Below the pieces are notes generated by a model. That model made no database searches. It was not told the origin of the DNA and saw nothing but the letters and a program-made list of their open reading frames with translations. A stretch of DNA of 64,000 nt from JBAZTO01 sp041661865 (lineage in GTDB: Bacteria; Planctomycetota; Phycisphaerae; SM23-33), in NCBI GenBank assembly GCA_041661865.1, contig JBAZTO010000005.1, positions 42,206 through 106,205 of the forward strand, read 5' to 3'. The position numbers and the translations under genes were made by a program. Below are positions 42,055 through 49,542 of this stretch, one piece after another; position 1 is the stretch's first letter; every line of letters starts with the position of its first letter.

Positions 42055-42078
42055 TTCGGTCACTCGCCGCGCTATGAT
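42055..42078 (+). promoter_or_regulatory. Promoter of RNA element B
   Basis: TTCGG-N9-GCGC-TATGAT; -10 at 42073-42078. Shares upstream GCGATTTCC.GAATTA with copy A. Confidence 0.55.
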
Positions 42079-42084
42079 ATGACA

Positions 42085-42228
42085 TGAGTTTAGCGGGGCG
42101 TATGCTGAAGCGTGTGCTCCGAATCGGATGACTAGACGAAGGGCATCCCTGCCAAGCGGGGAGGCCTGTTGACGAGTAAGCCGATGTGGTTTTGCACCCT
42201 TGGGTGCGTAACCGCGTCGGCTTTTTTT
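42085..42228 (+). ncRNA. Structured RNA element, copy B, with terminator
   Basis: Conserved TCGGATGACTAGACGAA, stem GGGC-AT-CCCTG / CGGGG-AG-GCCT with G-U compensation, GTTGACGAGTAAG, and terminator AAGCCGATGTGG / CCGCGTCGGCTT (42178-42189, 42212-42223) followed by seven T. The gene after it encodes a 44-residue membrane protein. Confidence 0.65.
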
Positions 42229-42281
42229 ATGGCTTGATGGCCCAGGAAGCGATGGCGGCGATGGATGATAGGAGAACAAAC

Positions 42282-42416
42282 ATGAACAGGACTTGGCTCG
42301 GCGTTATCGGCGCAATTCTGGCGGTTGTTGTCCTGGCGTGGCTGCTCGGCAGCAAGATGAGCTGCCATGAGAGCTTCTGGAACAAGGACAAGCAGGTCAT
42401 CGAGATTAATCGGTGA
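42282..42416 (+). CDS. 44-residue single-span membrane protein
   Basis: ATG 42282 with TAGGAGA upstream. MNRTWLGVIGAILAVVVLAW is one membrane helix, and the rest (SKMSCHESFWNKDKQVIEIN) is a short periplasmic tail. It stands 54 nt after terminator B, the position the small lipoprotein has after terminator A. Confidence 0.6.
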   Translation: MNRTWLGVIGAILAVVVLAWLLGSKMSCHESFWNKDKQVIEINR

Positions 42417-42457
42417 GCTGGTTCTGCCCCCTGCACGAAGGCAACAGGAGCATGACC

Positions 42458-43636
42458 ATGGAAACTCGAACCCTCCCATCGCGGGGGCCGCCCGTGGCCC
42501 CAGGCAGGACTGGGCGTTGGAAGAGTGCGGCGCCAAGGCCTCTACCCTTCGCGAAGACTCCGCGGGAAGGCGAAACAGAAAGAGTTCCGGCGGCGGAAGG
42601 CGCGGATTCGCGGGAACAACCCACGCCAGTTCGGTTCAAACCGAGCGAAGCTTATGAACTGTCCGGCGACCAGGTGGACGGCGCGGCCATTGCCCGAGCT
42701 GTCGACGCCATCGAGATCACCTGCGGCTATCGCTTCCTCCATGACTGGCTGGTCGTGCAAGGCTTCATCGAGGCCAGGCCGGGAGGCTTGCACCTGAGCC
42801 GATGGGACACCCTGCCGGAGTCGGGGCTTTTCCTGGCCTGGGCAGGGTCCAAACTGGTTGCGGTCCAGGCCGCCGTTCCAGAAGGACAGGACAAGGGCCT
42901 CCCGTCCGCCGGGCCGTTCTACATCGAGATCGGCAACCTTCGCCGCCGAGGGAGCCGGCTTTGCGAACTGGGCATGTCAGCCGTCACGCCGGCACTTCAG
43001 AAGAGCGTCCTCCCGGCGGAGATGATTCGCTGCTGCGTGGCCCACGCCGTGGCCGCGGGATGCAGCCAGGTCGTCGCCACGGTCGATCCGTCGAAGGCGC
43101 GGCAATACTCCGACTGGGGCTTCAGTATCGCCAATCCCATCCGCGTGTTCTCCAGCGACATGCCTTTTCCAGCCGTGTTGGCCAGTCTGGACCTGGAGGC
43201 CCTTGCCAGGGCCGGGGGTGAGTCGGAAGTCTTCGCGGGTGGCCTGTCGCCACGGGATTACTACATAGATCGCAACCCCTACCTTCGCCACGCCGAACGG
43301 TGGTCGGTGCAGGCGGGTGACACCTTCGGCAGCGCGGAATTTCTTCGCGAGTTGTTCGTGAGGCGGAGCGGCCTGCTGGAGCGGTGCAACGAAGAAGAAT
43401 TGGCAACGATCTGCCGGGAGTGGGGCCGATCGTTGTTCGATCAGGTATGGACGGGGCCCGCGATCCCGGCATGGCGATCCGAGATGAGCGAGTCCGAACC
43501 GACCACGGGGCCGCGGGTTGCCGCGGTCGGCCGTCGCGGTCCAGCGTCGGGAAGCAGGCCACGTCCTCAACGCGGCAACCCGTCGCCCGTGGAGATGCAT
43601 GCCGCACTGCTGCTGGCGGCTGGGAGCGTCTCGTAG
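42458..43636 (+). CDS. GNAT-fold acyltransferase-like protein (FeeM type)
   Basis: 392 residues; ATG 42458 chosen for its AGGAG at 7 nt. After a low-complexity N-terminus (1-65), residues 75-270 resemble N-acyl amino acid synthase/autoinducer-synthase-like GNAT proteins: IEIGNLRRRGSRLCELGMSA, LPAEMIRCCVAHAVAAGCSQVVATV and ARQYSDWGFSI. The C-terminal 120 residues are unknown and the last 50 are low-complexity (Arg/Pro/Gly). A role in N-acylating amino acids or lipids is an inference. Confidence 0.55.
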   Translation: METRTLPSRGPPVAPGRTGRWKSAAPRPLPFAKTPREGETERVPAAEGADSREQPTPVRFKPSEAYELSGDQVDGAAIARAVDAIEITCGYRFLHDWLVVQGFIEARPGGLHLSRWDTLPESGLFLAWAGSKLVAVQAAVPEGQDKGLPSAGPFYIEIGNLRRRGSRLCELGMSAVTPALQKSVLPAEMIRCCVAHAVAAGCSQVVATVDPSKARQYSDWGFSIANPIRVFSSDMPFPAVLASLDLEALARAGGESEVFAGGLSPRDYYIDRNPYLRHAERWSVQAGDTFGSAEFLRELFVRRSGLLERCNEEELATICREWGRSLFDQVWTGPAIPAWRSEMSESEPTTGPRVAAVGRRGPASGSRPRPQRGNPSPVEMHAALLLAAGSVS

Positions 43637-43702
43637 AAGGGTCGGAAACATTAAATTGATTAATAACCCTTTTGACCCGACTCCGCTGCCTACAATGGCA
43701 CA

Positions 43703-43843
43703 TCTGGAGATCAGGCCAAGCGAGCCGGCTCCGGGTCGGATGACTAGATGAAGGGCAGCCCCGTTGTGACGGGAGGCCCGTTGACGAGTAAGCCGACGTG
43801 GTTTTACACCCTTGGGTGTTCAGCCGCGTCGGCTCTTTTTTTG
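43703..43843 (+). ncRNA. Structured RNA element, copy C, with terminator
   Basis: A -10-like TACAAT lies at 43691-43696, but the TTCGG box is degenerate. Then GTCGGATGACTAGATGAA, stem GGGC-AG-CCCCG / CGGG-AG-GCCC, GTTGACGAGTAAGCCGACG, and terminator AAGCCGACGTGG / CCGCGTCGGCT (43790-43801, 43824-43834) followed by CTTTTTTT. Confidence 0.65.
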
Positions 43844-43887
43844 TTTCAGGCCGGTGCGAAACGTCGCGGTGGCAAAAGACTGAAGCC

Positions 43888-44038
43888 TATGATCGCATAT
43901 AGATTTACCATAACGCAGCAGGTCGCCCAGGCGGCTGTCGCATACCGGCGGCGGAGCGCGGGTTACGTGTGTGCGTCGGCGGCCTTGAGCGTTCAAACCT
44001 CCACAATCCTGTTTACTCGGTGGTACGGGGGCCCCGTG
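43888..44038 (+). pseudogene. Possible degenerate fragment of an MpsC-like gene
   Basis: From ATG 43888 the frame reads MIAYRFTITQQVAQAAVAYR, and the part ITQQVAQAAVAY parallels MAQQVAQAVMAF at the start of the next gene (44058). After about 45 codons the similarity stops. It could be a decayed tandem duplicate, or a chance similarity. Confidence 0.3.
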
Positions 44039-44057
44039 ACCACCCATGAGGAGTCCA

Positions 44058-44516
44058 ATGGACACGTCCCAATCAAATATGGCGCAGCAGGTGGCACAGG
44101 CTGTGATGGCCTTCCAGCAGAAGATGACCGGCCATGCGCCTAAGGCGGTCACCGTGGTCCTGAGTCAGGACACTCTGGTGGTCACGCTGCACGAGGCCCT
44201 GTCGCCGGCAGAGAGAGACATGGCCAAGAGCCCCTCAGGCGCCGCGACGGTGCAGGAGTTTCACCGCCAGCTCTTCTTCAATTCCTCCCAGTCGTTGCGG
44301 GAGGAGATCAAGAGGATCACCGGCGTGGAAGTGCGGGAAGTTGTCGCGGAAGTCGAGCCTTCGACGGGGGCGATGGTGTGCGCCTTCGCGAGCGGGACCA
44401 TGGTGCAGGTGTTCCAACTCGCCCAGGGCATCCCCGCGGACACCTGGAACAAGAGCGGATCAACGGATCAGCCGGGTTCCATGCGGGACAAACCGAAAGA
44501 GGCAGGTGCAAGATGA
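44058..44516 (+). CDS. MpsC/DUF2294 family protein, diverged copy 3
   Basis: 152 residues from ATG 44058 (GAGGAG). The order of elements matches DUF2294: NMAQQVAQAVMAFQQKMTGH, PKAVTVVLSQDTLVVTLHEALSPAERDMAK, and SLREEIKRITGVEVREVVAEVEPSTGAMVCAFAS. It is clearly more distant than copies 1 and 2, with a C-terminal extension. RNA element C lies directly upstream on the same strand. Confidence 0.65.
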   Translation: MDTSQSNMAQQVAQAVMAFQQKMTGHAPKAVTVVLSQDTLVVTLHEALSPAERDMAKSPSGAATVQEFHRQLFFNSSQSLREEIKRITGVEVREVVAEVEPSTGAMVCAFASGTMVQVFQLAQGIPADTWNKSGSTDQPGSMRDKPKEAGAR

Positions 44517-44557
44517 AGCCTATGATGAGAGGGACAGGTGCAAGATGAAGCCTATGA
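44503..44557 (+). repeat. 23-bp direct repeat over a ribosome site
   Basis: The 23 bases starting CAGGTGCAAGATGAAGCCTA occur at 44503 and again at 44535 (32-bp period), spanning the stop of the MpsC gene and the start of the next. The second copy contains the start codon used by the gene at 44545. Confidence 0.7.
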
Positions 44558-44763
44558 CAATTATCGGTATTGTTCTCATAGTCCTGGGCGTGGCCGGCCT
44601 GGTCTTCCAGGGCATCAGTTACACGACGACCGAGAAGGTCGTGGACCTCCCGGGCCTCCAGGTCAATGCCGAAAAGGAAAAGACGATCCCAATTCCGGCC
44701 ATCGTGGGCGGGTTGGCGCTGGCCGGCGGCGTGGCAATCGTGGTCGCGTCGCGGAAGACGTAG
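44545..44763 (+). CDS. Two-span membrane protein (DUF3185-like)
   Basis: 72 residues. MKPMTIIGIVLIVLGVAGLVFQGISYTTTEKVVDLPGL, a KTIPIPAIVGGLALAGGVAI second span and a short charged end. I recall near-identical small proteins (GIxYTxxEKVVDLGPLxVxAEKEKTIPLPPIVGG) across soil bacteria, often with stress genes, with no known function. Begins 28 nt after the MpsC gene. Confidence 0.75.
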   Translation: MKPMTIIGIVLIVLGVAGLVFQGISYTTTEKVVDLPGLQVNAEKEKTIPIPAIVGGLALAGGVAIVVASRKT

Positions 44764-44774
44764 CGCGGCGAGAG

Positions 44775-44885
44775 TGGTCTGTCAGGCATGGATTGATGGG
44801 TGGCACAGGCTTTCGAGCCTGTGTATGCACAGCCTGGAAAGGCTGTGCCACCGGGCATGCCCATCAGTTGACGGCTGACAGACCA
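44775..44885. mobile_element. MITE-like palindromic element, 111 bp
   Basis: Perfect 11-bp terminal inverted repeats TGGTCTGTCAG / CTGACAGACCA enclose nested palindromes (GATGGG..CCCATC; GGTGGCACAG..CTGTGCCACC; CACAGGCTTTCGAGCCTGTG; CACAGCC..GGCTGTG). No open frame. Flanked by CGCGGCGAGA on both sides (44764, 44895), though not exactly abutting. Related to the elements at 21828, 58573 and 59928. Confidence 0.6.
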
Positions 44886-44966
44886 GTGGAACGTCGCGGC
44901 GAGATCCGGGAAGAACCGGACAGCCGGGTGACGAGGAATGCGACGTCATAACAGAAAGGGCTACAC

Positions 44967-45188
44967 ATGAGTACGATCGGCAAGAGATTACTGGGTCTCC
45001 TTTTGATCCTGATGGTAGCGATACCGCTGGGGTGCGTGAACATCAACGACGGCCCGCGGGAACATCGATCGGAACGACATACGGAAGTCGGCGGCCGACA
45101 TGGTGTCGTCGTGGATCGCTCGGACTCCGGAACTGACGTAAAGGTCGGTGGCGACCACGGCGTCGTTGTGGATCATCCGCGGGACTAG
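44967..45188 (+). CDS. Short lipoprotein with internal repeat
   Basis: 73 residues with GAAAGGG upstream. Signal with lipobox IPLGC. The mature part has two copies of VGGxHGVVVDxxxD (VGGRHGVVVDRSDS and VGGDHGVVVDHPRD). Unknown function; small periplasmic proteins of this type often accompany stress genes. Confidence 0.65.
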   Translation: MSTIGKRLLGLLLILMVAIPLGCVNINDGPREHRSERHTEVGGRHGVVVDRSDSGTDVKVGGDHGVVVDHPRD

Positions 45189-45294
45189 ACGGCTGGAGAC
45201 CGGCGACGACGCCGGCAACTCCGAGTATCAGCGGGAGTTGCGGTCCGGGAAGCCGCATATCAGTTCCCCTAATCCCATTTGAAGGAGAAGCACC

Positions 45295-45693
45295 ATGAAC
45301 AAGCTTGTGGTAGTAGCGTTAATGGCCGCGGTCGCTCTTGTGGGCTGCAAGAAGAGCGAAGAGGGCGGCCGAGCCGGGAACGACACGTTCAAGGTCGTCG
45401 TCCCAGCCATGTCCACCGATGTCAAGCAGGGTGAGTTTCAAAGCGTCCGCGTGTCGGTGGAGCGAGGCGAGGGATTCAAGCAGGCGGTCAAACTGGAAGT
45501 GAAAGCCCCCACGGGTCTGCAAGTTGATCCCGATAGCACCACGGTGCAGCCAGGCGACAAGGGCGAGGTGCAATTGAAGATCACGGCCGCCAAGGACGCC
45601 CCCCTGGGCGATCAGAAGATCATGGTCAAAGGCACGCCGGACAAGGGCGAGTCCGTGGAACTGGAGTTCAAGGTTACAGTCGGCGCCAAGTGA
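45295..45693 (+). CDS. Lipoprotein with immunoglobulin-like domain, copy 1
   Basis: 132 residues; AAGGAG site. Lipobox ALVGC. The mature part, KQGEFQSVRVSVERGEGFKQAVKLEVKAPTGL and GDKGEVQLKITAAKDAPLGDQKIMVKGTP, is an Ig-like (NEW3/COG1470-type) beta-sandwich. Paralogous to the next gene (45764). Confidence 0.75.
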   Translation: MNKLVVVALMAAVALVGCKKSEEGGRAGNDTFKVVVPAMSTDVKQGEFQSVRVSVERGEGFKQAVKLEVKAPTGLQVDPDSTTVQPGDKGEVQLKITAAKDAPLGDQKIMVKGTPDKGESVELEFKVTVGAK

Positions 45694-45763
45694 CGCTGCC
45701 GCCGTCCCTCGATGGGCAACGGCGATTATTGGGCAAGGTCCATTTTGAGAAAGGGAAGTAAGT

Positions 45764-46165
45764 ATGAAAACGACACTACTGATCGTGATGGCACTGGCCG
45801 TGACAGTCGCACTGGGTTGCGAGAGCCCCCGAGGCGGGGGCATGTCCGGTGGCGAAGGGTTCAAGATCGGCACTCCGACCTTCACCACACAGGTCAAGCA
45901 GGGCGAAACCGAAAGCGTGACCATCTCGGTGAACAGAGGTAAGTATTTCAAGCGGGACGTGACCCTGGAAATCAATGCGTCCAAGGGCATCAGCGTCGAA
46001 CCGACCCAGGCCACGGTTAAAGGGAACGAGACACCGGACGTGCATCTTCGGATTACGGCGGCCAAGGACGCGGATCTTGGCGAATACAAGGTCTATGTGA
46101 AGGGCACGCCGGAAAGCGGAGAGGCGACCTCGACGGAGATCACGGTGAAGGTCGTCTCCCCGTAA
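45764..46165 (+). CDS. Lipoprotein with immunoglobulin-like domain, copy 2
   Basis: 133 residues. Lipobox VALGC. KQGETESVTISVNRGKYFKRDVTLEINASKGI and LRITAAKDADLGEYKVYVKGTPESGEA closely track the previous protein. The 70-nt gap and similarity point to tandem duplication. Confidence 0.75.
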   Translation: MKTTLLIVMALAVTVALGCESPRGGGMSGGEGFKIGTPTFTTQVKQGETESVTISVNRGKYFKRDVTLEINASKGISVEPTQATVKGNETPDVHLRITAAKDADLGEYKVYVKGTPESGEATSTEITVKVVSP

Positions 46166-46272
46166 TCGCCGGCAGGCCGTTTCGGCACGGCCGGATGAAT
46201 AGCGCGGATAGGTCCGTCGCCGAATCGCACCCTGTGCGATGAACGGGCAGAACTGCGGAAAGGAACGTCATC

Positions 46273-46425
46273 ATGCTTTGGACGTTAGTCGTCATATTGC
46301 TGGTGTTGTGGCTGTTGGGAATGATCACGTCCTACACGCTCAGCGGGTTTATCCACATCCTGCTGGTGGTGGCGCTGATCGTCGTGCTGGTGCGGGTGAT
46401 CCAGGGGCGGCGGGTGATACCGTAG
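46273..46425 (+). CDS. lmo0937/DUF5670-type membrane protein
   Basis: 50 residues: MLWTLVVILLVLWLLGMITS, then YTLSGFIHILLVVALIVVLV and RVIQGRRVIP. Length, two spans and the GRR end match the lmo0937 family, common in stress regulons. AAAGGAAC precedes the start. Missed easily because of its size. Confidence 0.85.
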   Translation: MLWTLVVILLVLWLLGMITSYTLSGFIHILLVVALIVVLVRVIQGRRVIP

Positions 46426-46490
46426 GGCCGGCCTCGGACGCCCGGAAACATACACCGCGTGGAAAATGATCGCACTGAGGAGAATGTCTT

Positions 46491-48200
46491 ATGACTCATA
46501 ACCGTGTCACATTGGCCATGATGGGCGTGTTCATAGTCGTCGTCTGTGGGCAATGGGCGGGCCAGGCCGTCGGGGACGTGAATGTTGATGTGGGCGGGGT
46601 CCGTGTTCACGTCGGAGAGGGCCAGCCGCCCCCTCCGGAGGAAATCGTGGTGCTGACACGCGGCCCGCTTCATGAGGCCTTCGCCCAGCCCGTCATATTG
46701 GACGAGGGGGAGGCCTTCATGATCGCCAACAGGCCGCCGGCGCCGCTGGATGAGATGGTTCCCGACGAGAAGCCCGAGGGCAACCACATCGTCTGGATCC
46801 CGGGATATTGGAGTTGGGACACAGATCGCAACGACTTCATCTGGGTCTCCGGCTGCTGGCGCGCCGTTCCGCCCAACAGAAGTTGGGTTCCAGGCTATTG
46901 GGCCCAGGTCAGGGGAGGCTACCAGTGGATCGCCGGCTTCTGGACCACGGCCGATGCCGAGGAGATCGAATACCTCCCAACGCCGCCGGCAACTCTGGAA
47001 GAAGGTCCGCCACCCGGCGAGGGTTCCCCCAGCGGCATCTGGATACCGGGCTGCTGGGTCCGTCACGACGGCCGTTACGCCTGGCGTCCGGGATTCTGGG
47101 AGCCCGCTCGACCCCATTGGGTTTGGCAGCCGGCGTATTACGTCGCCACGCCGCGCGGATGGGTCTATGTGGAGGGCTATTGGGACTATTCGCTCGATCG
47201 TCGAGGCGTGGCGTTTCTGCCGATCTATGCCCCTTCCCGCCTGTATGGCCGGTCGGACTTCCGGTACTCCCCCGATATGGTTCTCGACCTGAATACCCTG
47301 ATGCTCAACCTGTTCATCTCGCCGCGGCGGCATCATTACTACTACGGCGACTACTACGGAGCGGAGTACTCGCGGGAAGGCTACCGTCCGTGGTATGAAG
47401 TGCGCGATCATCACGACTGGTATGACCCGATCTATGTCCACCAGCGGTGGGAACATCGTGATGACCACCAATGGGGCGAGCATCAGCGCGAGGGATATGA
47501 CCGCCGCCGTGACAACAAGGATCTCCGTCCGGCCAGGACCTACGAAGCCATGAGGACTCAGTCCGCCCACCTGCCGGAGAAAGACCGCAGGGAGGTGCAA
47601 CTGGCCCGGCCGATGAGGGAAGTTGTCTCGGAAAAGACCACGCCGTTCAAGTACGAGAAGCTCGACACAAAACGTCGCGATGAAGCCGTCAGTCGCGAAA
47701 AGGAAGTGCATGCCTACAAGGACAAGCGAGCGCAGTGGGAATCGACTTCCGCGGTGTCCAAGGATGGGCGGGAACCCAGGGAACGCACTGTGCAAAGGGA
47801 CGTCGTAACGTCCAAGGAACCGGATCGCACGTCCCCCAGGGAATCGCAGAAACAACCCGTGAAGGACGTAACGCCGGATGACAAATCGCGGACGCTCAAC
47901 CGGGGCGATGTGGCCGGGGATCAGTCTGCCGCGCGGGATGCTCAGCCCCAGAAGGTGAAGATTCCCAAGTCGCCGACGGTGGTCCGTGAATCGGTGCGCG
48001 ATAAGGATCTGACGGCTCCGCCCAAGCCGAAGGAACCCAAGGCCGATCCGGAGGCCCGACAAAAGAATGCGAAGGATGCGACGGATCGTTCAAAGGATAA
48101 TGAACGCTCGGCCAAGGACAAATCGGACAAAGATAACACAGACAAAGACAACTCAGACAAGGATAAGTCGGATAAGGACAAGTCTGAGTCGAAAAAGTAG
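46491..48200 (+). CDS. Secreted YXWGXW-repeat protein with charged tail
   Basis: 569 residues. Signal peptide about 1-28. Residues 95-240 contain many WIPGYW / WVPGYW / WQPAYY units (YXWxGxW repeats, a small domain of unknown function found in secreted proteins). The 270-330 segment is Tyr/His/Arg-rich (HHYYYGDYYGAEYS). From 340 on it is strongly charged, ending in tandem DKDNTDKDNSDKDKSDKDK. Probably an envelope protein; the tail could bind metal or anchor electrostatically. Confidence 0.75.
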   Translation: MTHNRVTLAMMGVFIVVVCGQWAGQAVGDVNVDVGGVRVHVGEGQPPPPEEIVVLTRGPLHEAFAQPVILDEGEAFMIANRPPAPLDEMVPDEKPEGNHIVWIPGYWSWDTDRNDFIWVSGCWRAVPPNRSWVPGYWAQVRGGYQWIAGFWTTADAEEIEYLPTPPATLEEGPPPGEGSPSGIWIPGCWVRHDGRYAWRPGFWEPARPHWVWQPAYYVATPRGWVYVEGYWDYSLDRRGVAFLPIYAPSRLYGRSDFRYSPDMVLDLNTLMLNLFISPRRHHYYYGDYYGAEYSREGYRPWYEVRDHHDWYDPIYVHQRWEHRDDHQWGEHQREGYDRRRDNKDLRPARTYEAMRTQSAHLPEKDRREVQLARPMREVVSEKTTPFKYEKLDTKRRDEAVSREKEVHAYKDKRAQWESTSAVSKDGREPRERTVQRDVVTSKEPDRTSPRESQKQPVKDVTPDDKSRTLNRGDVAGDQSAARDAQPQKVKIPKSPTVVRESVRDKDLTAPPKPKEPKADPEARQKNAKDATDRSKDNERSAKDKSDKDNTDKDNSDKDKSDKDKSESKK

Positions 48201-48230
48201 TACGAGTTTTCTCGTTTTCGATCAACGCAA

Positions 48231-48260
48231 GGTGGAGGCGACCCACGTGTCGCCTCCACC
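48231..48260 (+). terminator. Hairpin downstream of the YXWGXW gene
   Basis: Perfect 12-bp stem GGTGGAGGCGAC / GTCGCCTCCACC with loop CCACGT. No T run, so either a weak terminator or one of the intergenic palindromes. Confidence 0.5.
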
Positions 48261-48355
48261 CACCCCTGCCACGGATGGCGCGCCCGACGAAGGGGCGACG
48301 GATGTCGCTGTCCGCCGTTGGCCTGTCTCTGACAGCGACCAAGGCAGGATGTGCC

Positions 48356-49522
48356 ATGACTCAATGCATTTTCATAACCGGAGCACGAGGTTTTCTGGGG
48401 CGGAACCTGTTGCAGGCGGCGGCGAAGCGGTTCCCGCGGGCCTCTTTCGTCCTGCTGGCCAGGTCCGTGCAGGCCGCTGAAGATCTCCGCGGCAGGTTCA
48501 GATGGCTTGGCCGCGACAGACTCAAGATCCTCCAGGGCGATATTCTTCATTCGGGCCTCGGCCTGGCCTCCGGCGAGTCCGCAATGCTGGCCTCGGTGAA
48601 CGAGGTGTGGCACCTGGCGGCATCGACCAGCTTCGACGACCGGGAAACGGCGGCCACCCACCAGAGCAATGTCGTCGGCACACAGAACGTGCTGGCGGTC
48701 GCCTGTGGCCTGAGGAAACTCGATCGATTCGTGTACGTCAGCACTGCCTATGTTGCAGGGACCAATCCGGGGCCCATTGCGGAGGACGAACTGCCTTCCC
48801 GCGGCGGCTTCAGGAACGCCTATGAGGCTACCAAGTGGGAGGCGGAGCGGACCGTTCGGCAATCCCCCTTGCCTTACACGATTTTTCGGCCCAGCATCAT
48901 CATGGGAAACTCGCGGACCTACGATCCGCAGGGCGAGCGGCGGATGATCTACGGATACCTGCTGGGCATCTATTATTCCGTGCTTCGCGAGTGCAAGAGG
49001 CGACGGATCGACTTCGCCCGCGGGTGGCGCGGTGGGCGCGATCTGGAACTGGATCTGCGGCTGCTGGGGAACGAAGCGGCGACCAAGAACTTTGTCTGTA
49101 TCGACGACGTGACGTCCAGCATGCTGCATATTCTCGACACGGCGACCGTCCTGAAGTCGTACCACCTGACCAGCGCCCGGCCGATTGAAGGGCTGGCCCT
49201 GTGGCGGTGCATCGAAAAAGCGATGAGGATCCGCGGAGTCCGTTACGTGGGGGAGACGATCGAGAATCCCACCTCGCTTGAGCGTAATGTCATGAGCTAC
49301 ACGGCTCCGTTCCTGCCCTATAGCATCAATCCCGACCCCGTGTGGCTGTTGACCAACACGGACAAGGCCCTGGGCTGGCAGCACGCCCGCACACCGATGA
49401 ACGAGACCGTTCTGGCGGGCCTGCTGGAACACTTCATGGCGGAGGAAGTGTCCACGCGGCAAGTGATGGCTGAGGAAGCCACGGCAGTCCCCGATGAGGC
49501 GGTCATGCTGGCCAGCGCCTGA
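48356..49522 (+). CDS. NAD(P)-dependent SDR, fatty-acyl-reductase-like
   Basis: 388 residues from ATG 48356. Rossmann start IFITGARGFLGRNLL, catalytic NAYEATKWEAE (YxxxK), and VSTAYVAGTNPGPIAEDELP, an extended-SDR pattern of the thioester-reductase/fatty-acyl-CoA reductase (NAD_binding_4) group. The C-terminus lacks a recognisable sterile domain. It is followed 20 nt later by a B12-radical SAM gene; together they may modify a lipid or isoprenoid. Confidence 0.75.
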   Translation: MTQCIFITGARGFLGRNLLQAAAKRFPRASFVLLARSVQAAEDLRGRFRWLGRDRLKILQGDILHSGLGLASGESAMLASVNEVWHLAASTSFDDRETAATHQSNVVGTQNVLAVACGLRKLDRFVYVSTAYVAGTNPGPIAEDELPSRGGFRNAYEATKWEAERTVRQSPLPYTIFRPSIIMGNSRTYDPQGERRMIYGYLLGIYYSVLRECKRRRIDFARGWRGGRDLELDLRLLGNEAATKNFVCIDDVTSSMLHILDTATVLKSYHLTSARPIEGLALWRCIEKAMRIRGVRYVGETIENPTSLERNVMSYTAPFLPYSINPDPVWLLTNTDKALGWQHARTPMNETVLAGLLEHFMAEEVSTRQVMAEEATAVPDEAVMLASA

Positions 49523-49542
49523 ACTCCACGCGCGGGAGCCCA

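Noticed and set aside
43748..43887. A peptide starting MKGSPVVTGGPLTSKP from RNA copy C, also possible in copy D
   Set aside because: Copies A and B have ATA or ACG at the same place and the stem pairs, not the codons, are conserved; the element is better read as RNA.
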